Shown here: positions 36,899 to 44,730 of the stretch, piece after piece
How positions within the stretch are numbered: the first letter of the stretch is position 1
How the letters are laid out: every line of letters begins with the position of its first letter
From: Streptomyces cupreus
GTDB taxonomy: Bacteria > Actinomycetota > Actinomycetes > Streptomycetales > Streptomycetaceae
Assembly: GCF_014257025.1 (NCBI RefSeq)
Contig: NZ_JACMSF010000005.1
Span: 211,903 to 275,902, forward strand
Direction: 5' to 3'
DNA length: 64,000 nt
Program-made: the position numbers and the translations under genes
Notes under the pieces: generated by a model
Seen by the model: only the letters and a program-made list of their open reading frames with translations
The model's database searches: none
What the model was told of the DNA's origin: nothing

Positions 36899-37318
36899 CT
36901 CACTCGGGTGGTACGCCCACCCGTCCCCCTGCCGGTAGGCCCGCCCGCCCCACTGCGCCCCGCGCCACTTGGCGGCGGCCAGCACCGCACCCTTGGCGAG
37001 CCGGGTACCGCTCGGCGTGCTCAGCCGGTAGGCCAGCGGCCGGTGCTCACGCAGCGCCCACAGCACGACGATCCAGGCGGCGGCGGACCGGTACACCTGC
37101 CCGCCGTCCCCTACGACGGTGATCTCGTCGAGGGTCGAGCCGAGCCCGGGGAACCGCCGCCCGGCCTCCTGCGACCCGGTCGGGACCATCTCCAGCGGCA
37201 CCAACTGCGGCTGCCGTACCAGCCAGTCGCGCAGGAAGACGCACAGGGAGCAGTCGGCGTCGTACAGGACGGTGAGCCGGCGGACCGGGGTGGTCCGGTC
37301 CGCCACCGCGGCGCTCAC
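36872..37318 (-). CDS. DCC-family thiol-disulfide oxidoreductase (DUF393)
   Basis: A 148-residue protein with the family signature YDADCSLCVFL (CxxC) near residues 20-30, typical of DCC proteins. Family members are thought to be thiol oxidoreductases, often beside membrane proteins. The GTG at 37318 overlaps the upstream gene stop (GTGA), so it is translated with the adjacent membrane protein. The C-terminus carries a Trp/Tyr-rich segment (GWAYHPSEGWQYSAPN) and is the site of a small tandem duplication. Confidence 0.82.
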   Translation of the reverse strand: MSAAVADRTTPVRRLTVLYDADCSLCVFLRDWLVRQPQLVPLEMVPTGSQEAGRRFPGLGSTLDEITVVGDGGQVYRSAAAWIVVLWALREHRPLAYRLSTPSGTRLAKGAVLAAAKWRGAQWGGRAYRQGDGWAYHPSEGWQYSAPN

Positions 37319-37710
37319 GCGCGGACCCAGTCCTGCGGCGCGACCGGCGGCACCTGCTCCCGCTCCAACGCCCCGCGCCGCCGGATCTTGTTGAGGACGT
37401 ACACATTGCCGAGGTGCATCACGCCGAGGAGCAGCAGCACCACGCCCAGCTTGGTCGACAGGGCCTCGAAGACGCCCCGCGCGTCGACGACCGTGCCGTC
37501 GTCGCTCAGGTACAGGGCGATGAAGCCGAGGTTGACGAGGTAGAAGCCGACCACCAGAAGGTGGTTGACGGCGTCGGCGAGCTGCTCGTTGCCGTGCAGG
37601 ACGTCGGAGAGGAAGATCCGCCCGTTGCGACTGAGCGTGCGGGCGACCCAGACCGTCAGCGCGATGCTGACGACCAGGTAGATGACGTAGGCGATGACCG
37701 TGCGGTCCAT
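37315..37710 (-). CDS. Membrane protein paired with the DCC oxidoreductase
   Basis: A 131-residue protein with three hydrophobic helices, about residues 6-26 (AYVIYLVVSIALTVWVA), 46-68 and 86-106, and a basic C-terminus (KIRRRGALEREQ). I do not recognise a named family; the DCC partner suggests a redox function at the membrane. It is the first gene of a two-gene unit. Two TTGAACNNGTTCAA dyads lie 14 and 59 bases upstream of the ATG and should control it. Confidence 0.75.
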   Translation of the reverse strand: MDRTVIAYVIYLVVSIALTVWVARTLSRNGRIFLSDVLHGNEQLADAVNHLLVVGFYLVNLGFIALYLSDDGTVVDARGVFEALSTKLGVVLLLLGVMHLGNVYVLNKIRRRGALEREQVPPVAPQDWVRA

Positions 37711-37723
37711 GCCGTCCCCCTTC

Positions 37724-37737
37724 TTGAACGCGTTCAA
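37724..37737. promoter_or_regulatory. Operator candidate O1, TTGAACGCGTTCAA
   Basis: A perfect 14-bp palindrome just upstream of the membrane/DCC gene pair. It is one of two matching sites spaced 45 bases centre to centre. The TTGAACNNGTTCAA form is typical of TetR-family operators in actinobacteria. Confidence 0.7.
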
Positions 37738-37768
37738 AACGCTGACAGGGATGACTGTAGACCTGCTT

Positions 37769-37782
37769 TTGAACGTGTTCAA
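37769..37782. promoter_or_regulatory. Operator candidate O2, TTGAACGTGTTCAA
   Basis: Second copy of the dyad with identical six-base arms TTGAAC and GTTCAA and only the two central bases differing from O1. Two sites around a promoter suggest cooperative repression of the membrane/DCC pair. It lies 22 bases from the 3' end of the VOC-family gene. Confidence 0.65.
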
Positions 37783-37804
37783 CTCAACGGTGCGGAGACC
37801 TGCG

Positions 37805-38215
37805 TCACGGCCGACGCCCGAGCTCCGGACGCTTGCAGTAGTCGGTGAGTCCGACGACATTGCCCCAGGGGTCGGCGATCTCCACGGTCCACCCGGTGGC
37901 CACCGGGAACGGCTCGTCCAGCGGCACGATCCCGGCCCCGGCCAGCCGGCGGGCGGCCGCGCGGGCGTCCGGCACCTCCAGCCACACCCGGGGCGAATGC
38001 CAGGGCGGCGGGCGATGGTTCAGCCCCTCCGCCTGCCGCAACAGGATCCCCGGCGTCTCGCCGCCCACCTTCAGCAGCGCGATCCCCGCCTCGTCGAAGC
38101 GGAACGCCACCGTGAACCCGGCGCGTTCGTAGAACCCGACGGCCTCACCGAGGTCCCCGACGGGCAGCAGCACGTTGTCGAACCCGAGCAGTTCGTACGA
38201 CTCGTCATCTGACAC
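37805..38215 (-). CDS. VOC-family (glyoxalase/bleomycin-resistance-like) protein
   Basis: A 136-residue protein with a betaalphabetabetabeta repeat pair: FDNVLLPVGDLGEAVGFYERAG in the first half and RVWLEVPDARAAARRL with VEIADPWGNVVGLTDY in the second. Such proteins bind a metal ion and act as isomerases, dioxygenases or drug-sequestering proteins; the type cannot be resolved. The GTG at 38215 lies inside a 17-bp dyad, an operator-like position, and is divergent from the beta-grasp gene. Confidence 0.8.
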   Translation of the reverse strand: MSDDESYELLGFDNVLLPVGDLGEAVGFYERAGFTVAFRFDEAGIALLKVGGETPGILLRQAEGLNHRPPPWHSPRVWLEVPDARAAARRLAGAGIVPLDEPFPVATGWTVEIADPWGNVVGLTDYCKRPELGRRP

Positions 38216-38224
38216 ACTGTCAGA
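38208..38224. promoter_or_regulatory. 17-bp dyad overlapping the VOC gene start
   Basis: TCTGACA and TGTCAGA are perfect inverted arms separated by CAC. The element covers the GTG start of the VOC gene and lies in the intergenic stretch shared with the beta-grasp gene, so a repressor here could block both. Confidence 0.55.
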
Positions 38225-38270
38225 ATAGGTCGATGATCGGCCGGAACCCGGGATTGTCAGTGGCTGCTCG

Positions 38271-38276
38271 TACTGT
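38271..38276 (+). promoter_or_regulatory. -10 element (TACTGT) for a leaderless beta-grasp transcript
   Basis: TACTGT ends six bases before the ATG at 38283, so the expected transcription start is the A of the start codon. No Shine-Dalgarno sequence precedes the gene. A clear -35 is not visible. Confidence 0.45.
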
Positions 38277-38282
38277 CGGCCC

Positions 38283-38594
38283 ATGGGATACGTGACCTTC
38301 GTCGACGAGACGACCACGGGGGAGCGCGAGACGGGCCCGCGGCTCGAAGTCGCGCAGGAGCGTCTGACGGTCCGGGAACTGATCGGGCGCCGGGTGCGTG
38401 AGGAGATCGCCGCGGGCCGAAGGCGCCGCAAGGACCCGGAGGGGCAGACGGAGCTCGTCCTGAAGGCCTTCGCGGCCAACGGCTTCCTGCTGCTCGTGGG
38501 TGAACGCCAACTCACCGAGCTGGACGAGGAGGTCGACCTCACCGCCGATACGGAGGTCACTTTCCTGAAGCTCATACCCCTGGTCGGCGGCTGA
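38283..38594 (+). CDS. Stand-alone beta-grasp (ubiquitin/MoaD-like) protein with C-terminal Gly-Gly
   Basis: A 103-residue protein. The N-terminal strand pair (GYVTFVDETTTGERE, then PRLEVAQERLTVRELIGRRV), a helix with many Arg residues, and the end of the chain (ADTEVTFLKLIPLVGG) fit a beta-grasp fold. The terminal LVGG resembles the tails of MoaD, ThiS and ubiquitin-like modifiers, where the Gly-Gly carboxylate is adenylated. It may be a sulfur carrier or a conjugated tag, or a non-conjugating structural relative. No E1-like or JAB-protease gene is in this window. Confidence 0.7.
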   Translation: MGYVTFVDETTTGERETGPRLEVAQERLTVRELIGRRVREEIAAGRRRRKDPEGQTELVLKAFAANGFLLLVGERQLTELDEEVDLTADTEVTFLKLIPLVGG

Positions 38595-38614
38595 CGAGGG
38601 TCCGCCGGAAAGCC

Positions 38615-38653
38615 CGAGGGCCCCGATCCCGACGAGACGGGAGCAGGGCCTCG
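38615..38653. terminator. Imperfect hairpin between the beta-grasp gene and sdhB
   Basis: CGAGGGCCCCGATCCCG is followed after ACGAGA by CGGGAGCAGGGCCTCG; the outer arms and the CCCG/CGGG inner arms pair with a small internal bulge. It lies between the convergent stops at 38594 and 38670 and can serve both directions. Confidence 0.6.
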
Positions 38654-38669
38654 GCCGGCGCGCGGAAGC

Positions 38670-39431
38670 TCAGAAGCGGCGCGTGATCAGCGCCTTCTTC
38701 ACCTCGGCGATCGCCTTGGTGACCTCGATGCCACGCGGACAGGCGTCCGTGCAGTTGAAGGTCGTGCGGCAACGCCACACGCCGTCCTTGTCGTTGAGGA
38801 TCTCCAGGCGCTGCTCGCCGGCCTCGTCGCGCGAGTCGAAGATGAAGCGGTGCGCGTTGACGATGGCCGCCGGGCCGAAGTACTGGCCGTCGTTCCAGAA
38901 CACCGGGCACGAGGAGGTGCAGGCGGCGCACAGGATGCACTTCGTCGTGTCGTCGAACCGCTCGCGGTCCTCGGCGGTCTGGAGACGCTCACGCGTCGGC
39001 TCGTTGGTGTCCTTCGTGATCAGGAAGGGCATCACATCGCGGTACGCCTGGAAGAACGGCTCCATGTCGACCACGAGGTCCTTCAGGACCGTGAGGCCCT
39101 TGATGGGCTCGACCGTGATCGGCTTCTCGGGGTTGATGTCCTTGATGAGGGTCTTGCAGGCAAGACGGTTCTTGCCGTTGATCCTCATCGCGTCCGAGCC
39201 GCAGATGCCGTGCGCGCAGGAGCGGCGGAAGGTCAGCGTGCCGTCCAGGTCCCACTTGATCTTGTGGAGGCCGTCGAGGACGCGCTCCTTCGGGTCGATC
39301 TCCATCTGGAAGTCTTCCCAGGTCGCCTCGGCCGAGACCTCCGGGTTGAAGCGGCGGACCCGGAAGGTGACCGTGATGTACGGGGACGCGGCGGACTCGG
39401 CCTCCACCTTGTCCATAACGGGGGTTGCCAT
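38670..39431 (-). CDS. sdhB: Succinate dehydrogenase iron-sulfur subunit
   Basis: A 253-residue subunit carrying the electron path from FAD to quinone. Cluster ligands: [2Fe-2S] region CAHGICGSDAM with a later Cys (NRLAC), and the ferredoxin-type region CILCAACTSSCPV plus CRTTFNCTDACPRGI. It is the last gene of sdhCDAB; its ATG overlaps the sdhA stop by one base. It acts on the inner face of the membrane in the TCA cycle and respiratory chain. Confidence 0.95.
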   Translation of the reverse strand: MATPVMDKVEAESAASPYITVTFRVRRFNPEVSAEATWEDFQMEIDPKERVLDGLHKIKWDLDGTLTFRRSCAHGICGSDAMRINGKNRLACKTLIKDINPEKPITVEPIKGLTVLKDLVVDMEPFFQAYRDVMPFLITKDTNEPTRERLQTAEDRERFDDTTKCILCAACTSSCPVFWNDGQYFGPAAIVNAHRFIFDSRDEAGEQRLEILNDKDGVWRCRTTFNCTDACPRGIEVTKAIAEVKKALITRRF

Positions 39432-41185
39432 CAGTACTTACGCTCCATCGGCTGGTAGCGGGTCTGGACGACCGGCTTGTAGTCGAGACGGACGGTTTCC
39501 GACCCGTCGGCACCGACCTCGCGGTACGCCATGGTGTGGCGCATGAAGTTGACGTCGTCGCGGTTCGGGTAGTCCTCGCGGTAGTGACCGCCGCGGGACT
39601 CCTTGCGGGCGAGCGCGGAGACGGCCATCACCTCGGCCAGGTCGAGCAGGTTGCCCAGCTCGATGGCCTCCAGCAGGTCCGTGTTGAACCGCTTGCCCTT
39701 GTCCTGGATCGAGACGTTCTTGTAGCGCTCGCGCAGCTCGGCGATCTTCTCGACCGCCGTCTTGATCGTCTGCTCGGTGCGGAACACCATGACGTTCGCG
39801 TCCATGGTCTCCTGGAGCTCCTTGCGCAGCGTCGCCACCCGCTCGGTGCCGGTGGACGTCCGCAGGCTCTCCACCTGGTCGATCACGAGCTGCGCCGGGT
39901 TCTCCGGAAGCTCGACGAACTCGGCCTTCTGGGAGTACTCGGCGGCGGCGATACCCGCGCGCCGGCCGAACACGTTGATGTCCAGCAGCGAGTTGGTGCC
40001 CAGCCGGTTGGCGCCGTGCACCGACACACAGGCGACCTCACCGGCCGCGTACAGGCCCGGGACGACCGTGGTGTTGTCGCTGAGCACCTCACCCTCGACG
40101 TTCGTCGGGATGCCGCCCATCGCGTAGTGCGCGGTCGGCTGGATCGGGATCGGGTCCGTGTAGGGCTCGATGCCGAGGTACGTCCGCGCGAACTCGGTGA
40201 TGTCGGGCAGCTTGGCGTCCAGCTGCTCCGGCGGAAGGTGGGTGAGGTCCAGGTAGACGTGGTCGCCCTCGGGACCGCAGCCGCGGCCCTCGCGGATCTC
40301 CGTGTAGATGGAGCGCGAGACGACGTCACGCGAGGCGAGGTCCTTCATGACCGGCGCGTACTTCTCCATGAAGCGCTCGCCGTCCTTGTTGCGGAGGATG
40401 CCGCCCTCACCGCGGGCGCCCTCCGTCAGCAGGATGCCCATGCGCCAGATGCCGGTCGGGTGGAACTGGAAGAACTCCATGTCCTCCAGAGGCAGACCCC
40501 GGCGGTAGACGGCGGCCTGGCCGTCACCGGTCAGGGTGTGCGCGTTGGACGTCACCTTGAAGAACTTGCCGCAGCCGCCGGAGGCGTAGATGACGGCCTT
40601 CGCCTGGAAGACGTGGATCTCACCGGTGGCCAGCTCGTAGGCGACCACACCGGCGGACTTCTTGACGCCGTCCACCTCGGTGATCAGCTGGTCCAGGACG
40701 TAGAACTCGTTGAAGAACTCCACGCCCTCCTTGACGCAGTTCTGGTACAGCGTCTGGAGGATCATGTGGCCGGTGCGGTCCGCGGCGTAGCAGGACCGGC
40801 GCACCGGCGCCTCGCCGTGGTTACGGCTGTGACCGCCGAAGCGGCGCTGGTCGATGGTGCCGTCCGGGGTGCGGTTGAACGGCAGGCCCATCTTCTCCAG
40901 GTCGAGGACGGAGTCGATGGCCTCCTTCGCCAGGATCTCGGCGGCGTCCTGGTCGACCAGGTAGTCACCGCCCTTGACCGTGTCGAAGGTGTGCCACTCC
41001 CAGTTGTCCTCCTCCACGTTGGCCAGCGCGGCGGCCATGCCGCCCTGCGCGGCGCCCGTGTGGGAGCGGGTGGGGTAGAGCTTGGTGAGCACCGCGGTGC
41101 GGCTGCGCTTGGTGGACTCGATGGCCGCGCGCATGCCCGCGCCACCGGCGCCGACGATGACGGTGTCGTACTTGTGGATCTTCAT
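39431..41185 (-). CDS. sdhA: Succinate dehydrogenase flavoprotein subunit
   Basis: A 584-residue flavoprotein. The FAD Rossmann motif is [14 protein letters not shown], the histidine for covalent FAD is in [11 protein letters not shown], and the active-site block contains HPTGI and AHYAMGGI. It oxidises succinate to fumarate. Twenty bases separate it from sdhD, and its stop overlaps the sdhB start, consistent with one operon read from a promoter upstream of sdhC. Confidence 0.96.
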   Translation of the reverse strand: MKIHKYDTVIVGAGGAGMRAAIESTKRSRTAVLTKLYPTRSHTGAAQGGMAAALANVEEDNWEWHTFDTVKGGDYLVDQDAAEILAKEAIDSVLDLEKMGLPFNRTPDGTIDQRRFGGHSRNHGEAPVRRSCYAADRTGHMILQTLYQNCVKEGVEFFNEFYVLDQLITEVDGVKKSAGVVAYELATGEIHVFQAKAVIYASGGCGKFFKVTSNAHTLTGDGQAAVYRRGLPLEDMEFFQFHPTGIWRMGILLTEGARGEGGILRNKDGERFMEKYAPVMKDLASRDVVSRSIYTEIREGRGCGPEGDHVYLDLTHLPPEQLDAKLPDITEFARTYLGIEPYTDPIPIQPTAHYAMGGIPTNVEGEVLSDNTTVVPGLYAAGEVACVSVHGANRLGTNSLLDINVFGRRAGIAAAEYSQKAEFVELPENPAQLVIDQVESLRTSTGTERVATLRKELQETMDANVMVFRTEQTIKTAVEKIAELRERYKNVSIQDKGKRFNTDLLEAIELGNLLDLAEVMAVSALARKESRGGHYREDYPNRDDVNFMRHTMAYREVGADGSETVRLDYKPVVQTRYQPMERKY

Positions 41186-41204
41186 GATTCTCGCAGCCCC
41201 GTGC

Positions 41205-41687
41205 CTAGCGGATGTTCGGGTCGAAGGTGAAGATCACCAGCGTGCCCAGCAGGATGGTGAACACCGTGGCGGTGTAGAGCAGGCCCTTCAGCCACAGCCG
41301 GGTGTTCGCGCGCTCCGCGTAGTCGTTGATGACCGTGCGCAGGCCGTTGGCGCCGTGCAGCATCGCGAGCCAGAGCATCAGCAGGTCCCAGACCTGCCAG
41401 AACGGGGACGCCCAACGGCCCGCCACGAAGGCGAAGCCGATCTTGGAGACGCCGCCGTCGAGCACCAGCTGGATCAGCAGGTGGCCGATGACCAGGACGA
41501 CGAGGACGACACCGGACAGGCGCATGAACAGCCAGGCGGCCATCTCGAAGTTGCCCCGGGTGGCCTTCGGGGTCTTCTTGGTGCGCTTGCGCGGGGCCTC
41601 GATGTAGGGGGCCGGGTTGTCGACGTTGTACACGGAGGCGCCCTCGACGGGGCCGATCCCGGACGCGGTCTTCTCAGTCGTGGACAT
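41205..41687 (-). CDS. sdhD: Succinate dehydrogenase hydrophobic membrane anchor subunit
   Basis: A 160-residue protein with a hydrophilic N-terminus of about 45 residues and three helices: residues about 50-72 ([20 protein letters not shown]), 90-112 and 130-152. His residues within helices 1 and 2 (GHLL, LHGANGL) are candidate haem ligands. It lies five bases after sdhC and anchors the catalytic SdhAB subunits to the membrane. Confidence 0.9.
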   Translation of the reverse strand: MSTTEKTASGIGPVEGASVYNVDNPAPYIEAPRKRTKKTPKATRGNFEMAAWLFMRLSGVVLVVLVIGHLLIQLVLDGGVSKIGFAFVAGRWASPFWQVWDLLMLWLAMLHGANGLRTVINDYAERANTRLWLKGLLYTATVFTILLGTLVIFTFDPNIR

Positions 41688-41692
41688 GGGCG

Positions 41693-42073
41693 TCAGCTCC
41701 CGAAGAGTTCACGAGCGGCGTGGCCGAGCATGGGGTAGATCGCCCCCAGCATCAGCACCAGCCACAGACCGACGGCGGACCAGAGCATCTGCTTCTGGTA
41801 GCGCGGGCCCTTGGACCAGAAGTCGACGGCGATGATGCGCAGACCGTTGAGCGCGTGGAAGAGGACGGCGGCGGACAGGCCGTACTCCATCAGCGCGATG
41901 ATCGGCGTCTTGTACGTCGCGACGACCTCGTCGTAGGCCTCGGGGGAGACACGCACGAGTGCGGTGTCCAGCACGTGAACGAACAGGAAGAAGAAGATGA
42001 GGACGCCGGTGACTCGGTGAGCCACCCAGGACCACATTCCTTCCCGGCCGCGGTACAGCGTTCCAGCCGGCAC
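41693..42073 (-). CDS. sdhC: Succinate dehydrogenase cytochrome b556 subunit
   Basis: A 126-residue membrane protein with the family motif HRVTGVLIFFFLFVHVLD (His pair for haem b) and ALFHALNGLRIIAVDF. Three helices are predicted. It is the first gene of the sdhCDAB operon; the 172-base gap to the upstream uraD gene must contain the promoter. That gap has TTGATC and several possible -10 sequences on the minus strand, but none is decisive. Confidence 0.92.
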   Translation of the reverse strand: MPAGTLYRGREGMWSWVAHRVTGVLIFFFLFVHVLDTALVRVSPEAYDEVVATYKTPIIALMEYGLSAAVLFHALNGLRIIAVDFWSKGPRYQKQMLWSAVGLWLVLMLGAIYPMLGHAARELFGS

Positions 42074-42245
42074 GGAAGTCCCTCCGGGAGCGGGGATTGG
42101 GGCCGCGCCGGCTTGTGCTGTCGGTCGGGCCCGGCCGGGTACGGTCCACCGGCCCCCAGCATGTTATCGATGTGGCCGGCTTTGGCTTACGCCGGGCCTA
42201 TCTGTGTGATCAAAGTGGCATGCGGATGGGTGAGCGTTTGGGTGG

Positions 42246-42809
42246 CTACTGGGGCTCGGTGTCCTGTTTTTTGTCGGGTGCGGCGCCGTTTGGGCTGGTC
42301 GCGTCCCTGAGGAGTTCGGCCAACCGCCCTCTGGCCAGGTGCCGGAGTTCCTCCCACGCCACCACCCGCTCCTCCTCCGGATCGTTTGTCAATCGTGACC
42401 GGATGGCTGTCAGTACGTGGTTCAGGGACTCGTTCGGCGGTAGGTCGTCCAGGCAGATGACGAACACGTGGCCGAATTTCGCCTCGTAGGCGGCGTTCGC
42501 GGCATCCAGGGCTGTGTGGGCGGCTGAATACGCGCCCTGCGGAAGTTCCGGCAGTGTCTCGCCCGCCAGTGCCTCCGTCAGGTCCCCCGGGGTCAGGTCG
42601 TACGCCGCCTCGTCCGATGCCGCCAGCAAGGCGTCCGACGTCGGATAGGGGCGGTGGGCCGCGATGCGGTGGGCCCAGCGGGGGCTGTGCAGGCAGGTCA
42701 GGAGGGTGTGCTGGACCTCGGCGGCGGGTGCCGTGTTGAAGCGCTCCAGAGTGGTGCCGCGCTTCTGGTGGGGTATGGCCACTTGGCCAGGGAGGTGTGT
42801 GGGCGTCAC
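42246..42809 (-). CDS. uraD: OHCU decarboxylase of urate degradation
   Basis: A 187-residue protein resembling 2-oxo-4-hydroxy-4-carboxy-5-ureidoimidazoline decarboxylase, which yields S-allantoin in purine breakdown. Supporting segments are LERFNTAPAAEVQHTLLTCL at the N-terminus, AAHRPYPTSDALL (with the likely catalytic His) and YEAKFGHVFVICL. Charged C-terminal tail. The start is taken as GTG at 42809, although an internal start near the LERFN segment is possible. Other ureide genes are not in the window. Confidence 0.8.
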   Translation of the reverse strand: MTPTHLPGQVAIPHQKRGTTLERFNTAPAAEVQHTLLTCLHSPRWAHRIAAHRPYPTSDALLAASDEAAYDLTPGDLTEALAGETLPELPQGAYSAAHTALDAANAAYEAKFGHVFVICLDDLPPNESLNHVLTAIRSRLTNDPEEERVVAWEELRHLARGRLAELLRDATSPNGAAPDKKQDTEPQ

Positions 42810-42951
42810 GTGTGTTTCGGCAGGGGATGCTGTGAGAGATGTGGCGCCACGTTATCGACCGTGGCCGTGAGACGTCCGACGGATGCCCGAATTTCAGCCG
42901 AACGGGAGAGTTTCGGAACGTGTGGTGGACGCGCGCCGCGCTCACCGGTCG

Positions 42952-42957
42952 TAGGTT
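42952..42957 (+). promoter_or_regulatory. -10 element (TAGGTT) for a leaderless GH20 transcript
   Basis: TAGGTT ends six bases before the GTG start at 42964, so transcription should start on the start codon itself. There is no Shine-Dalgarno sequence in the interval (GGCTGG). The -35 is not obvious. Confidence 0.5.
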
Positions 42958-42963
42958 GGCTGG

Positions 42964-44622
42964 GTGAGCCAGCACAGGCGCCGGGCGCCGGAGAAGAAGG
43001 TCGGACAGCGGGCCCTCCTGGTCGGGGCCGTGGTCGCCGCGTTCGGCGTGGGCCTCGGACTGTGGGCTTCCGGCAGCGACGGCGACTCCGGGCCCACGGG
43101 CTCGGCGGCGTGGCAGCCGTCCGGCGAGGTGTCGTCCCGGCCGGCCGAGCCCTCCCGGTCCGCGGCGGTGCCGGCGCCGAGTCCCAGTCGGTCGTACGCG
43201 CTCTCCAGCACGCCCCGGACCATTCCGGCGGTCCGCTCGCACACGCCGGCGCGCGGGCCCGGGTGGCGGCCGGTGCGGGGGGAGCGGGTGGTCGTCGGGG
43301 ACGCGGATCTGGCGGACGAGGGGCGGCTGATCGCGCGGGAACTGGGGCTGACCTACGCGGGCGAGAAGGACGACGTGCTGGCCGGGGACGTACGGCTGTC
43401 GCTGAACGACGACGAGGGCGCGGATCCGGAGTCCTACTCCCTGACCGTGCGCGGCGGGCGGGTGAACATCAGCGGGGCCGCCGACGCGGGCGTCTTCTAC
43501 GGAACCCGGACGCTGAAGCAGGCGGTGCACGGCGGTGGCACGGCGCCGGAGGGCGTCGTGCGGGACGACCCGGCGAAAAAGGTGCGCGGATTCATGCTGG
43601 ACATCGCGCGCAAGCACTTCACCGCCGACTGGATCGAGGACCGGGTCCGGGAACTGGGCGATCTGAAGTTCAACCAGCTGGGGCTGCACTTCTCCGACGA
43701 CCAGGCGTTCCGGATCGAGTCCTCGTCGCATCCCGAGATCGTCTCCGATCCGCATCTGACGAAGGCGGAGGTCGAGCGGATCGTCGAGGTCGCCGCCGAG
43801 CGGCACATCACCGTCGTGCCCGAGATCGACTCGCCCGGGCATCTGGGGGCGGTGATCGCGGCCCATCCCGATCTGCAACTGCGCAACGCGTCGGGCGTGG
43901 CCACACGCGGGGCGATCGACATCTCGCAGGACGAGTCCGCCGAGATCCTCGACGACCTGCTGAACGAGTACGCCGAGCTCTTCCCGGGCGGTGAGTGGCA
44001 TCTCGGCGGTGACGAGTACCAGGCGCTGACCGTCTCCGACCCCGAGACGTCCTACCCGCAGCTCGCGACCGCGGCGCGGGAGGCCTACGGCTCCGGGGCG
44101 ACCGTCGCCGATCTGACCACCGGCTGGCTCAACGACCGCGCCGCCACGGTCCGCGTCCACGACCGGACCCCACGGGCCTGGAACGACGGCTTCTTCAGTG
44201 GCACCTCCGTCCAGGCGGACAAGGACATCAAGGTCGCCTACTGGACCGGCAAGGAGATCGGCGCCCGGCTGCCGGTGGAGTATCTGGCGGCGGGGCGGCA
44301 GGTCGTCAACTACAACGACGAGTTCCTGTACTACGTCCTCGGGCAGCCGCAGACCTTCGTCTATCCGACCGGGCAGCGCATCTACGAGCAGTGGACCCCG
44401 CTCGTCCTGCGCGGCACCCAGGCCGTCGCGGCGAAGTACGACGGCCAGATCCTCGGCGGGTCCTTCGCCGTCTGGTGCGACCTCGCGAACTCCCAGACCC
44501 AGGACCAGGTGACGGCCGGCATCCGGATGCCGCTGCGGGCGACCGTCGAGAAGCTCTGGAACCCGGGCACGCCCGAGCGGTCCTGGGCGGACTTCACGGC
44601 GCTGGCCGACCGCCTGGGCTGA
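42964..44622 (+). CDS. Secreted beta-N-acetylhexosaminidase (GH20)
   Basis: A 552-residue enzyme with an N-terminal membrane helix/signal (about 20-37, LLVGAVVAAFGVGLGLW), a Ser/Pro-rich linker, a GH20b domain (about 100-200, with TYAGEKDD and GVFYGTRTLKQ) and the GH20 catalytic barrel (about 205-545). The catalytic Asp-Glu pair is in WHLGGDEYQAL; substrate-binding segments include GFMLDIARKHF and VVPEIDSPGHLGA. It should release GlcNAc from chitin or peptidoglycan-derived oligomers. The GTG start appears leaderless. Confidence 0.9.
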   Translation: MSQHRRRAPEKKVGQRALLVGAVVAAFGVGLGLWASGSDGDSGPTGSAAWQPSGEVSSRPAEPSRSAAVPAPSPSRSYALSSTPRTIPAVRSHTPARGPGWRPVRGERVVVGDADLADEGRLIARELGLTYAGEKDDVLAGDVRLSLNDDEGADPESYSLTVRGGRVNISGAADAGVFYGTRTLKQAVHGGGTAPEGVVRDDPAKKVRGFMLDIARKHFTADWIEDRVRELGDLKFNQLGLHFSDDQAFRIESSSHPEIVSDPHLTKAEVERIVEVAAERHITVVPEIDSPGHLGAVIAAHPDLQLRNASGVATRGAIDISQDESAEILDDLLNEYAELFPGGEWHLGGDEYQALTVSDPETSYPQLATAAREAYGSGATVADLTTGWLNDRAATVRVHDRTPRAWNDGFFSGTSVQADKDIKVAYWTGKEIGARLPVEYLAAGRQVVNYNDEFLYYVLGQPQTFVYPTGQRIYEQWTPLVLRGTQAVAAKYDGQILGGSFAVWCDLANSQTQDQVTAGIRMPLRATVEKLWNPGTPERSWADFTALADRLG

Positions 44623-44730
44623 AAGGGATGGACGTACGGCCCTGCCGAACCGTATGTTCCGCATGCCGTGCGTGAGGTGGGGGAGAGCCGCGCCCGGCTT
44701 TCCGTTTCAGAACCTCGGGGGGACAGCCTC

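Noticed and set aside
37805..38575. N-terminally extended form of the VOC protein reading through the opposite beta-grasp gene
   Set aside because: The additional 120 codons are a Ser/Arg-rich shadow of the beta-grasp gene; the family domain begins at the GTG at 38215.
42074..42245. A Rex-type or other named operator in front of sdhC
   Set aside because: A TGTGATCAAA half-site is present, but the second arm of a Rex-like palindrome is not; no defined site could be supported.
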